Part shown: in pieces, positions 1 through 11,043 of the stretch
Numbering within the stretch: the first letter of the stretch is position 1
Layout: every line of letters starts with the position of its first letter
Origin: Cerioporus squamosus
Lineage: Eukaryota; Basidiomycota; Agaricomycetes; Polyporales; Polyporaceae
NCBI GenBank assembly: GCA_022592435.1
Contig: JABYQS010000017.1
Location: forward strand, 62,001-126,000
Direction: 5' to 3'
Length of the DNA stretch: 64,000 bases
Notes under the pieces: model-generated
Seen by the model: the letters and a program-made list of their open reading frames with translations, nothing else
What the model was told of the DNA's origin: nothing
Databases searched by the model: none
Program-made: the position numbers and the translations under genes

Positions 1-883
1 TTCACAATGACCACCATCATGCCGTGGGCGTACTACGGTCAGTTGACGGCGGGCTCATCTCGCGCCTATATACCGCAATCCATTGGGCCCGGTCACATTG
101 CGTCTTCTGGGATCCTCGATATCGCGAAGCAGGACGTCGACATGGCAGCCTTGCGTATTCTGGAAAGGACGATATGCTCAGACGACCCGGTTTTCCCATG
201 AGTCGTGGTTGCAACCTCCTCCTGGCGTATTTTCTCCGAACAACCAACGAAGGTCTTCCAGTTGTCTCTTACGGCAATAACACCTCTTTTCTCGTCGGCT
301 CCATCTCTCTAGCACTACCCAGGGAAGAATCCAGCAGTCGGATAATGCAACGTACCCGTCAGCCAGACGCCATCGGTCGGCCAGCATCTGATACTGGTAA
401 GCACTCAGGCTCGCCTCATGGTCCCGCGAGGCATTCCCATCCCGGCGCCGGAATAACTACCCACGCATTGGTACGCCAGTCTCATGGTGACGTCCAGTTG
501 CCATAGCCTTGTGGCTGCATGTTGGATCTCGGGACCAATACCACGCTGGACAGCACGGTGCCTCCCTGGGCTCGCAGCTCTCGGTCCCTGGTTGACGTTG
601 ACGAACAGATTGCGTTGCGGGCACTCCGATGCCGCTGCCCTGGGTCCCGCCCGGAATGTGTGTAAAAGCACTCGACTTCCTATGAGACTGTTTCTCCGCT
701 CTTAGTTCTCCCTCTGTGCGTTGAATGCTCGAGGCGATAGCGACGCGAGACGGCGCTACGAGTCGATGTGAGTACTTCCGCTATAGCAATGGAGTGGTCG
801 ACGCGTGCTGACCATCTCGGCGTGGTAGCAGTTTACTCTGGTCACGGTCCTGGTTGATCTCCTCTTTGCTTTCTTCGGTATTT
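1..883. other. No supported gene at the left edge
   Basis: Several overlapping open frames exist on both strands, the longest about 160 codons on the plus strand from position 24, but none shows a recognisable domain, a plausible splice chain or a signal peptide. A distal exon of the membrane-protein gene that follows, or the tail of a gene cut by the window edge, could lie here; I cannot support either. Confidence 0.4.
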
Positions 884-2429
884 ATGGCCAGCAATAGGAA
901 TGGTTTGAAGCTGCGGAGGCTGGGTCCTCGAGGTGCGTGCAGGGTAATCTCGCCGCAACTGCATGGTCACATTACCAACCTCGTAGCCTTCTCCACTGGC
1001 GAACTGGAATTGTTACCGCTCCCGAATCCCCTCTCTCGTGACTCCCAGAATGGGGACGATCTCCAATCGGACTCGGACTCTGACGGAGATGAAGGAGGAA
1101 CTGGTGACAGTGGCAGTGGAGGAGGTCATGGCGGAGGTGCTGGAGCGTCCAAGGTGGGCCATGACCAACAGGACAACAAGCAGGACGATGGGCACGACAA
1201 TGGCAATGGTGATGGCCACAATGTGAGTTATATTCACCCACGTTCACAGTTCGAAAGTCCAAGTCCGACATATCTTTGAGACAACAGAGCGACAGCGACA
1301 ACGACAACGGCGACGGCAACGACTCGACTCCAAGCAGTGGTGTGTTCCCGTGCCCTGCCAACGGTTCGCTCAACCCCGCTCTTCCCGGCTGCTTCACCGT
1401 GAACGATGGAGGACCCTTTCTCAAGTATATCGGGAACTGGGCAGTGTCATCGTTGGACGGGAACGGGAAAGGATCTATCCATCAGGCGACCGCTCCAGGA
1501 GCTGCAGTTGAGATCTCAGTTGACGGTTCGTGTGACTTTCTTCCTAGACTTCTGCTCTTCTGACCGCATGACTGATAGGGACGGGCTTCGCCCTCTTCGG
1601 CATCATACCGCCCAGCAATGCCACGAACGGCCCACCAGCCGCTTCGTATACAGTCGACAATGCCACCTCCAAATCCACACAGTCGACACTGCCGTTTGCG
1701 ACGGACTGTCAGCGCAACCAGAACTTCTTCCAGGTGTACAACCTCCCGCAGGGAAACCATACCATCACTGTCAACATCACTTCCGCGTCCGCGACCGCCC
1801 CCTTCATCGTCGACTACATCTGGGTGTGCGGAGTATCAGGCTTCACACGGAAGCTCGCCTCTTCTGCCGCTGTGCAGGCCACGTCGACCGCAGCGAGCGC
1901 ATCGTCGAGCCAGGCCCTTGGCGACTACCACAACCCCCGGTCGCGCGATGCGATAATCATCGGATCTGTTTTGGGTGGCATCCTGCTGCTGCTCACGTTG
2001 ACTCTTCTCGCCTGCTTCTGCATCCGCAGGCGACGACGGCGCCAGAACCGCCTTCGCGGGCTGCACCTCGCTGCGAGTCCCGTCACAAGCTGGCTGCGTT
2101 CACAAAGCGGTGAGTGGACAGCACATGCTGCGTGTGTACCTGGGGGGCCTGAATGTTGATCGCATGCTTCTCCAGGAAGTCGGGAGACGGGAACGGTCTT
2201 CACGTCCACGGAGTCGATCTTGCGCGGCAACCCGACATACTCGAGCAGCGCGGACACGAATGACCTGGAGAAGCGCAGGAACGTCGTGTCTATGCCCCCG
2301 TCCGTTCAGTTTTCGTCGACCACACGTCCACCTACTCGCCCGCCGTCGTCACTTGCCATGGGATCGTCCGTTCGGCCCCCATCCATTGTAAGGCTCACCA
2401 ATGCAGATCCTGGGATCGTTACGACGTGA
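884..2429 (+). CDS. Single-pass membrane protein with extracellular beta-rich domain, function unknown
   Basis: Four exons fit one frame: 884-1222, 1288-1525, 1579-2109 and 2176-2429 (introns of 65, 53 and 66 nt, all GT-AG, phases consistent), giving about 453 residues. The N-terminal part is rich in Asp, Ser, Gly and Asn (DSDSDGDEGG, SDNDNGDGND). A Cys-containing ectodomain follows, with N-glycosylation sites (SNATNG, NHTITVNIT) and the ending IVDYIWVCG. Then come a Ser/Ala/Thr stalk, one hydrophobic helix (IIIGSVLGGILLLLTLTLL) and a basic stop-transfer stretch IRRRRRR. The tail is Ser/Thr/Pro-rich and cytoplasmic. This architecture is common in basidiomycete surface proteins of unknown role. 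The weak point is the start: the ATG at 884 gives no signal peptide, so a first exon further upstream is likely. Exons 2-4 are well supported. Confidence 0.7.
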
Positions 2430-3038
2430 GAGCTAGTCAGGTCGATTCCATTCGCAACTCTGTTACTTCGGATCCGTGCGGCACGACCGTTGTCTGTTAT
2501 ACAGTTCGTCTTCCCGTATATTTTATCTGACTGTTATGTATCCTCTACTCCTGAGTTGTTCATCCCGTCCTGTCTGTTCTTTGTAGCCTTCGTGAACGAT
2601 GACCGCATCCAATCATCCATGGCTGAGCACCCGCGCGCGAGCGACGCCGACTGTCGACAAGATCTAGGGAAAACCCGAAGGTTCGCAGCTCGGTCTTCAC
2701 GTCACGTCAGTGTTGACCTGCAGACTGGGAGTGCATCGTCGTCGATTTCAGGCGAAGTTTCTACTTGTTTCTATCAAGGTGATCAAGGTGATCGACCACC
2801 AGCGACGGATGTGTCAGCAGGAGGCGTATCGTCATAACTGGATGAAGTACAGTATTTCCGATATGTTTTGCCGCGGCTGGGCGGCGCAGATGACGGCGTG
2901 GTGCGGGGCACCGACGTCGGCGGCGCACATAAAAGGCCGGGTCGCACTTCCAGACAGTCGCTTGAAGAGCACAACACAACTCGCTGCTAGAAGTCTCTCA
3001 AACAGTATCCTCATCGCAACGCCCTGAACTACACGACA
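2430..3038. other. Intergenic, 5' region of the aldo/keto reductase gene
   Basis: No gene seen. The right end holds the promoter and leader of the reductase; the left end is presumably the 3' UTR of the membrane-protein gene. Confidence 0.5.
2928..2936 (+). promoter_or_regulatory. TATA-like box before the aldo/keto reductase
   Basis: The sequence CATAAAAGG lies about 110 nt before the chosen ATG, in a GC-rich setting. This is a normal spacing for a fungal TATA element with a short leader. Inferred from position only. Confidence 0.4.
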
Positions 3039-4169
3039 ATGCCGGCATACAAGTCCGTCAAGCTGAACACTGGGGCTGAGATGCCCACGCTCGGCCTCGG
3101 TACGTAGATCACGACGCTTCTCTGACAGCGAATTCGAAGACGACTAAATTCACTTGTATGAATCTATGTAGGGACGTGGAGGTCTCAGCCTGGTGCGGTC
3201 GAGAAGGCGGTCGCACACGCTCTGAAGCATGGCTACCGTCACATCGATACCGCGACAGCATACGGTACGTACACTTTGGTCCTGGTATCCGTGGACAATG
3301 ATATTCATTAGCCATCGCAGGTAACGAGAAGGAGGTCGGCGAGGGCATCAAGCAGTCTGGCGTGCCACGTGAGCAGATCTTCCTCACCACCAAGCTCAAC
3401 AACCCCGACCAGCGCAACGTCGCCAGCGCACTCGATGCCTCGCTCAAGGCTCTGGACACGCCGTACCTCGATCTATGGCTCATGCACTGGCCGTGCCCGA
3501 TGAAGAAGGAGGGCGGGCCGGACAAGGAGCGCGACTGGCGCGACACGTGGAGGGACATGGAGAAGGTGTTCAAGGAGCACCCCGACAAGGTCAAGGCCAT
3601 CGGCGTGTCCAACTTCTCGGTCTCGTATCTGCAGGAGCTCCTGAAGATCGCGACTGTCATCCCTGCGGTGAACCAGATCGAGTCCCACCCGTACGTCTGA
3701 TCTCCGTACATCCCCGTCGAGGAAGCGTGGTACTCACGTTGTGCGCAGCTTGTGTTTGCAGGAGGACATCGTTGAGGAGTGCAGGAAGCACGGCATTGCG
3801 GTCACCGCGTACTCGCCGCTTGGCTCCGACCAGGCCCCGCTCCTCGAGAAACCTGTTGTGAAGAAGCTGGCGGAGAAGTACAAGGTCGCGCCGTCGAACA
3901 TCCTCATCTCCCTGCAGGTCAACCGCCCTGGCGTGTCTGGTACGTGCAAAAGACGCATGGCGCACCTCGATGCCTTTACTGATCCTCCTTCTTTCGCAGT
4001 CATCCCGAAGTCCGTCACGCCGCACCGCATCGAAGAGAACGCGAAGATCGTGGACTTGACCGAGGACGACATTAAGGCGTTGTTCGAGCTGGAGAAGGAG
4101 AACCACACCCGGTACTGCAAGCCGTACTGGACTGGCTGGGGCAACATCGGCTTCCCGGACTTGGAGTAG
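3039..4169 (+). CDS. Aldo/keto reductase (AKR superfamily, GCY1/YPR1-like)
   Basis: Five exons: 3039-3099, 3172-3264, 3321-3690, 3749-3939, 4000-4169; introns of 72, 56, 58 and 60 nt. The joined frame is exactly 295 codons (294 residues), normal for a single-domain AKR. Expected to be an NADPH-dependent cytosolic carbonyl or aldehyde reductase. The catalytic tetrad is visible: Asp in HIDTATAYG, Tyr in the same motif, Lys in FLTTKLNN and His in LWLMHWPCP. AKR landmarks IGVSNFSV, NQIESHP and VTAYSPLGS are also present, as is the phosphate-binding VIPKSVTP. The third intron uses donor GTACGT at 3691, giving HPLCLQED at the joint; a slightly different junction there is possible. The C-terminus ends WGNIGFPDLE. 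The substrate cannot be told from sequence. Confidence 0.93.
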
Positions 4170-5119
4170 ACTGCGGCGAGAGAAGACCGTGAAGTAAGAT
4201 CATTTGTAGACCAACTTTATACCATGTAGCCATAGTTGAAGTAATGGAGGAGGAATGAGTTTGCCAAAGTCGCATCGTCGTGGTGGTGGTCGGGAGAGAA
4301 CCAGCTCAAGCGCTCTGCCTCGCAGCCGACTCCATATCACCCCAGATAAGTATACCGCCGCGAGGGTTAGAGTATAGAAGTCGCACCCAATGCTGAACAG
4401 ATCTCTACAGACGTATACATCGAGTAAAGAAGGGAGTCCAATATGTCGAAGTGAGAAGTGTCAGATGCGCTGCCCGGCATGGTTGCGGGAAGATAGGCTT
4501 GTACTTAGCTCTTGAGGGGGGGGGGTCGCAGATACCCCCCGTGAGAACTTCTGAGTGCGAAGTTTGGCTGGTGGGAACGATCGGAGTTTGAAGCTCGGGC
4601 GCTAGCACTTGCGTAAACCTCATTCTCTCGTCCTCCAAGCTGCCGAGATCGTGGACAAAGTTCCCTGAGACCACGGTCTCCGGGTCGTGTATCTACCACA
4701 CGGCGTAATTTCTGGCTGAGCCTGGAGTCCCAAGTGGACGAGGGACTGAGAGCGAGAGAAGATGTTCCCACGGTACCTCACTGCGACCCCCCCTGCGAAG
4801 ACGTACCAGCCTGTATTCTGAGGGACGAGGAACTACAGGCTGGCAAGCGAGCCTAGCGGGAAGAGACCCGAACGAGCGTGTCGACGACGCGAAGTCGGTT
4901 GTCTTCGCAGTCCACCTGAGACCACCTCTCATTTTCTCCCATCGCGTCTTGCTACCCCTGCTGCTCACGTCGACCGCACGAGCTGTTGAATTGCTATTCT
5001 GCATTCTGATCCCTCGGGGAATGTGACGCGACTTCCTGCATATCGGACCATACTTTGCGCTCTCGCCAGCAAATTTGGGCTATCTCATCCTTTCTACGAC
5101 ACTCGATACTCAGGCAGAT
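4170..5119. other. Intergenic
   Basis: No gene seen. It holds the 3' UTR of the reductase and the 5' region of the sorting nexin. It includes a G8 run near 4516 and short open frames on the minus strand without coding character. Confidence 0.5.
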
Positions 5120-7879
5120 ATGGCGGAGGCAGCTAGCTCGCCGCCTAGGACAGGCCTCCTGCAAGTCCCGCAAGTCCTCTCGCGACCGCACTCCGGCGAG
5201 CTCGAGTTCGACTCCGGGATCAACACCTCGACCGCGTGGACTGTCTCCCTCGCAAACCCCGATGGCAGTCCGCGTCTTAGTCTGAATGGAGCCGCCGCCT
5301 TGTCTTCTGCAGAAGCGGAGCCAGAACCAGAGACCGCAGAGAGTGTAGACGAGGAAGGCTCTTTCGATGCAGAGGAGATTCGCCCCGCCCGTGCGCTGTA
5401 CGCGTTCCAAGGCAAACCCGAGTTTCGCGAGCTCATGCAAGTCGAAGCTGGAGACGAACTGGAGATTGTGCGTGAAGACGTCGGCGAGGGATGGAGTCTC
5501 GCGCGGCTTCGCATAAGGAGCGAGGAGGTTGGAGGAGGGGAGATGGGGCTGATCCCGCGATCGTACTACATCGTGCGTACTCCGTTCTGTTTCTACATTG
5601 ACCTTGCAGTGAACGCGCATTCAGTTTACAGCAGACTTTGCGTACTCCGACGGCCTTGAAGTGCCTGCCCACCATACGCGAGGGCGGAGCAGGCGCGAAG
5701 CGTCAACCGGGTCGATCACCCCGCGAGGTTCAGGTTCTCCTGCCCGCGAAAGTGAAGCGAGACCTATCCTGCCGCAAACCACAGGGGAGTGGTTCCCCAG
5801 CTTCCGACGCAGTCTGCTTCGCGGCAAAAGCCTGAACAGGTTCTCGAGTTTTGTGACAAGTGGGGCAGAGGAGTTTGTGCTACAGGGCAGCTCGGAGGAC
5901 GCGACCGCATCCCACCCCCCGCGGATACCAAGCGACATGGACGGCGACGAGAGCAAACGAGAGAGCGTGCTGGGGCACTTGACAGAGGCAGAGAGGCACT
6001 TCGTCGAAGCTGGCCCATCCTGGCGGACGAAGGTTCCACCCTTCCGCGTCCTCATCCACTCCCCCTCCAAGCGCACCTCGACCATTACAGGTGCATATAC
6101 CATGTACACTGTTACCACCGCATTTGGTGCGCTGTCGCACTCTCGTGCCTCGTCAAGTTCGTCCGACCCAGACGCGGACGCGGACGCGGAACCCCCTTCA
6201 CCCATGCGCATCACAGTTCACAGGCGGTTCTCGCACTTCGTCGCGCTTCACACAGCGCTCACCCGCTTGCTTCCTGGGATCGCGCTCCCGCCCCTTCCCG
6301 AGAAACAGTACGCGGGTCGGTTCAGTGAGGACTTCGTCGAAGCCCGAAGAGGAGACCTCGAGCGATACATGAACCGCGTCGCGCGGCACCCGGTTGCGCG
6401 ATACGCGGAGGTGCTCACATTCTTCCTTGGCTGCGAAAGTGATACGGTACGCAACATGTCTCTTGAGGTGGCGCATGCACGCTGATGTCCTCGTGCAGGA
6501 GTGGAAAAAGCAGCTGCCGTACTACCTGTCGCTTCCGCCCAAAGGCCCCGCGTTCTTCGCGAACGTGTATCACCCCGCTTTCAACGTAGATGCAGACGAG
6601 GCATCTGAAGCCATAGACCGCTTCGTCAACCACACTCGCGCAGTCGGGAAGGGCGTGCAGGGGCTGCGGAACATCTTCGGCAAGGTGCGCGAAGCTCGCG
6701 TCGAGATGTCCAAGGCGGAGAGGCTGCTGTCGTACTCGATACTGTCGATGATCACGGCGAAGCCCCTTGCGCAGGCACCTACGACTGGCCTGAGTGAGGA
6801 GGAAGAGGAAGAGGAGGGACAGAACGCTGCTACGCATGGGCACGTCAACGAGGACGGCGCTTGGTGCTGGCGGGAAGGATGCGAGAGTGAGTTGTATCTG
6901 CCCTCTTGCTTGCCTAGCCCAGACTGAGATTAGGTGTCCGCAAGCTTGCCTGAGATTGACCAAGGCGATGCAGAAGACGTCGGAGACGCTGCAGATTGTG
7001 GCGGATTTGTATGACGACCACGTAAGTCCTTCGTATCACGGATATAGAAGCGAGAACTGAGTCCATCCCATGTCTAGGCGCGCAGGACACAGCTCGCAAC
7101 GCACGAAGCGTTCAAGAATGTCGCCCATCCGGCGACACTGTACGCGGTATGTCATATCACCCCAGTCCCGTCGGCGAGAGCTGAATTTGGGATGTCCAGC
7201 CGGTCGTAGATACCCACAGATCCACCTTGTCAAGATACCACGACTCAATACGAGAAGGAGGGGTACGTTTTCACCCGCGAGGTTTCGTCTCGCTGCTTTC
7301 GCTGACGTGTCTGCGTACAGGAAGATGAGGAGATGGCAGCACGCTGCGAGACCGTGCTCAATACCACCATGGCTGAGATGGATACCTACCACACACAGAA
7401 GGTCGAGGATTTCCAGGAGCTCGCGAAGGAGCATCTGGATGGAGAGATTGCACTCTACGAGCAGGTGAGTCGCCCATTCGTGGACCACCGGTGTCAGAAG
7501 CACTATGCGACCAATTCACGGTTGCCTACGGTCGCGAGCCAACCTATGTCCTATGGATATTTCAGTCCTTATTCCCTCGGACGTTATACGCGCCCCGACC
7601 ATCGGCTGACACTCCCAGCAGATCCTCAGCCGCCTGCGGACCGCGCGGAAAGCGTTCGACCAGCCACAGTACGACGAGCTCGGCCGGGGCCCGCGGCAGC
7701 CGTCGATATACGAGCGCGAGCTGGAGCACCCGCGACTGAGCCCCGCGCCGCTGTCGCAGCCGTGTCCGCATGTCTTTGATTCGGCGCCGATGCGGCCGGT
7801 CAGCGTTGCTATACAGGAGGGCGTGGGGATGCTGCTTGGTGCGCCTGGGCGTGCTAGCGTTTTTGGCAAGTTCTGGTAG
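5120..7879 (+). CDS. SH3-PX-BAR sorting nexin
   Basis: Eight exons: 5120-5572, 5625-6446, 6499-6886, 6945-7021, 7078-7146, 7200-7262, 7321-7464, 7622-7879. The sum is exactly 758 codons (757 residues). Residues about 89-151 form an SH3 domain (ARALYAF, then GWSLAR, then GLIPRSYYI). Residues about 290-425 form a PX domain with the phosphoinositide-binding RRFSHF and LPPLPEKQ motifs. The rest is helical and BAR-like (KTSETLQIVADLYDDHARRTQ, YHTQKVEDFQELAKEHL). The combination matches the SNX9/18/33 class, which links PI3P or PI(4,5)P2 membranes to actin and endocytic scission. The C-terminal tail is Pro-rich. The acceptor at 6944 was preferred because it keeps frame into the BAR helix (CLRLTKAMQKTSE). 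The intron before the last exon is longer (157 nt), and CAG could be added at that junction. Confidence 0.9.
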
Positions 7880-9251
7880 AGCCGTGGGCTGCGACTGTAC
7901 TAGTGCAGTCATGGCAGATTTGGTGATTGACAGGATCTATCACGAGCGTTGTGCATCACATATGGGAAGGCCGAATACGAGTCTATACATTGTGTGTTCA
8001 CGACTTGTTTCTCGACGCCCGAAGCGAGCGTTGCGTCTGGAATCGTGGTGAGGTGAGTAGATGTGCATGTCTCCTGTCTCTACTCGACTGCTGATAGGGC
8101 ATCTTCCTAGTATGACAAGGCGTTCATATGCGAAAAAGCTGCACTCCGTCCTGCCAGAGTGTCGAGTGGTGAGTACAAGCTTCGCCAGAGACTGTAAGGT
8201 ATTATTGTTACCTAGCTCCTTCACGAACGATGTACTCACGATCATCGTCATCTGCCACAGAGTAGACGGCAAATTGCTCGACATCGTCTCCGCTCTCGAT
8301 ACTCCGAGCTGGCTGACGACTACACCTCCATCAAAGAGCTGACCTTTTGATTCGTTGGGGTACCTGACATACCCAAGAATATTCCACGCGTCTCATCCTC
8401 TGATCAATTCCCGCAGTCCAGATCCACTGACATCCTCCATCGCGGATCCTTTAAGATCTGTGCGAAGTTGCGCTCCTAAGGAAGAACTCTTGGGCGACGA
8501 GCTCTCCTCCGTTGCGATCGCTCAACACATGCTTTACGACGGTGGGCTCCACAAAGGAAGTGCGAGGTATCGGCTATCCAGGGCTGTCTCTCGTTGAGTA
8601 AGGCACGAGACAAGGCGCATGAAACAACTATTGACGCTCACCCTTTCGCAGGTGCTCCCAGGCGGCCAGGGTCGTTCCTATTGCTAGATCCCGACTGCTC
8701 GCAACGCTCACCAACTTCTCCGTCACGTAACACTCTCTTCTTTTCCTTTTGATACACCCTACTGGCCATCCTTGCGGTGCCACGATCTGAGTAACGGGGG
8801 GCCGTGGCTATGATTGACCTGCCTGGGCATGGGATTTGCGTAGCGCCACTTGTTACAAAGTTGTCGCAGCATGCTGGGCGAATCCTCAACCGGTCCAGAG
8901 CAGAGGTATAGACGTCCAATGAGACGTTCTGATGTTATCGACACAGAGTTGAACTTGAAGGTCTTGTCCGGACAAGCCCGCGTGCGAACCCACCGGCGAC
9001 GCTTTCTCCACTCATTCCCACATCTTGTCGCCATGTCTTCATCACTTCTAGTGCTTCTGCTGTGGAATTTCTGACCATAGGCCAGGGATGATCGCGTCTT
9101 CTGCCCTTCGAGGGCGCCGCGCCCATATCGGCGCCAGTGATGGCAGAAGGGTTCGTGGTAGCAGGAGGCTCCAGGAGCGGCCCCGAGAGGATATAAGCAG
9201 CGAGATGCTACTCCCCTGCGGATCTCCTTCGCTCAATAGCTCAATATCGCC
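7880..9251. other. Intergenic, with one weak candidate small spliced ORF
   Basis: No convincing gene. A possible two-exon mini-ORF (8115-8171 joined to 8263-8349) is described under findings. The right end holds the promoter of the short-chain dehydrogenase. Confidence 0.45.
9190..9197 (+). promoter_or_regulatory. TATA box before the short-chain dehydrogenase
   Basis: GATATAAG lies about 60 nt before the ATG at 9252, a good TATA match with normal spacing. Confidence 0.5.
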
Positions 9252-10537
9252 ATGGCCGACACCGTTCTGACTGAGCTCACCTCGAGCAAGCTGTTCGACC
9301 TCACCGGTGTCGTCGCTGTGGTGACTGGCGGAGGAACGGTGAGTATTTCCCATAGTTGTTGAACCTTCGTACTGAGTCTTCTCTCAGGGCATTGGTCTGA
9401 TGATTAGCAGTACCCTCCTGGCCAACGGTGCTACTGTGTACATCATCGGTCCCAAGCAAGAGGACCTAGACAAGTGGGTGTCTTGCGTACAGGGTTCCTC
9501 CCTCGCAGTTCTCTGACGCTCCACCCGTTGTAACATAGGGTGGCGAAGAAGTACAGTGATGCCTGCGAAAAGACTGGCCGTGCAGGTCGGATGTATGGGA
9601 TCGAAGGCGATATCCGCAAGAAGGTGGGTCGCTGTTATGAAATACCGTTCGAACGCGGGATACTGAGTGCCACGATCAACAGTCGGAGGCCCTTCGTCTT
9701 GCAGATGAGATTGGGAAGCGCGAGCAGCACGTCACCGTTCTGTTCAACAATGCAGGGTCAGTCGTGTATCAGCAACCCCGTCTCGCGCGTCTCTACTGAC
9801 ACCGACTCTCCAGCATCCATGCCGGCTACTACATTCTGCCGCCAGATGCAAGTGGCACGGGCTATCGCGACGCCGTGTTCAACAACGTCGACGAGGAGAC
9901 CTTCGACAATGTTCTTCACACTAATGCGATCGGACCGTACTTCATGACCTTCGCCTTCCTCCCTCTACTGGAGAAGTGGAAGCAGAGCAATGGCGGGTCC
10001 CGCTTCGCGCCACAGATCGTCATGACCGTCAGTATGAACGGTTGGACAAAGGTCCGTCGCATCAAATTCTCCGACCGAAGCTCTGTGGCTAACACCGGAT
10101 GTCAACCCTAGGATCCTGCCACCGCAGGTTTCTCGCACCCCTACATGTTCTCCAAGGCGGCACTGGGCAAAGCGACTTCGACGCTCGCACATGAGCTCCT
10201 TCCGCTTGGTATCCGCGTCAACGGCATCGCACCGGGACTATTCGCGACATCCATGAGCGCGCCCGGTACCGAAGACGAGGCGGGGATGGCTCACTTCCCC
10301 GAGGGCTCGCAATTTCCGTTCCAGACGCCTGTTGGGCGCCCCGGGCCAGTACCGCAAGGAACGAAAGAAGATATCGCCGCGTTGGTGCTGTTCCTTGTTG
10401 CGAACTGGTTCGTTGATGGCGAGACCGTGCTCATTGACGGCGGGGTGAGTGAAGGTCCCTTCTCGCTTGAGTAATGTGTCGCTGACGAACGTCCCTGGAT
10501 TCGATAGGTTCTCTTGAAACACCCGTCTTCTTACTAG
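9252..10537 (+). CDS. Short-chain dehydrogenase/reductase (classical SDR)
   Basis: Seven exons: 9252-9338, 9388-9473, 9539-9623, 9683-9756, 9814-10051, 10112-10444, 10508-10537. The sum is exactly 311 codons (310 residues). The N-terminal Rossmann motif reads VVTGGGTGIG; NNAG follows in VLFNNAGIH. The catalytic Ser is probably in IVMTVSMNG and the YxxxK pair is YMFSK. The C-terminal landmarks are RVNGIAPGLFAT and DGETVLIDGG. This is an NAD(P)H-dependent oxidoreductase, somewhat like fungal RhlG/3-oxoacyl-reductase-like SDRs; the substrate is not predictable. The last exon is only 30 nt and adds VLLKHPSSY; without it the protein would run into the intron and end 10 residues later, so this exon is inferred from the donor at 10445 and acceptor at 10507. 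Confidence 0.92.
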
Positions 10538-11043
10538 GATCAAGAGGTATCTCGTGTCACGTGTCGTTATGCATCTTGCTATGTTATCATGGTTTCTGCG
10601 CGCGCAGTCGAGCGTCGACTGTCAACGTGTGGGCTTGAGTGCTCTATACCTCAGGTAGCGGCGTTGTTGACTTCGACGATGTCAAGAAGCATATCCTAAC
10701 GTCGAGGGCGTCGCGGTGAAGATCGTACACGGTACAGAGATCTGATGTTGTTGTACGTCGCCTAGGGTGTGCGATGAAGACCGTTCCAGCCGACATCGAT
10801 CCCATTCGCGACAAACGACGGACCGTGCATTCGTCGTAATGTACTGGCATACATATGCATGTTACAAGGAGTTCCACACATAACTGGGCAACAAACGAAC
10901 AGAATAGACAAAACTTTATGCGGAGCTGAGTAGTCACTTGTAGCAGACGTCAAGGTGGCATGGTGAACGGGAACGGGGAGTACAAGTACAACAGCAATCC
11001 TCCAGACTGAGCAAATGCGCGAGGACGGCAACAACATGCGAAG
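10538..11043. other. Convergent intergenic region
   Basis: The region lies between two gene 3' ends (dehydrogenase plus, F-box minus). No gene seen. Confidence 0.5.

Noticed and set aside
24..506. 160-codon plus-strand open frame at the left edge
   Set aside because: No domain, no consistent splice chain, and competing frames of equal quality; may be noise in GC-rich DNA.
1013..1237. Minus-strand frame with a hydrophobic, membrane-like helix
   Set aside because: It is the reverse of the Asp/Asn/Gly-rich repeats of the membrane-protein gene; GAC/GAT codons read backwards give Val/Ile, so it is a shadow.
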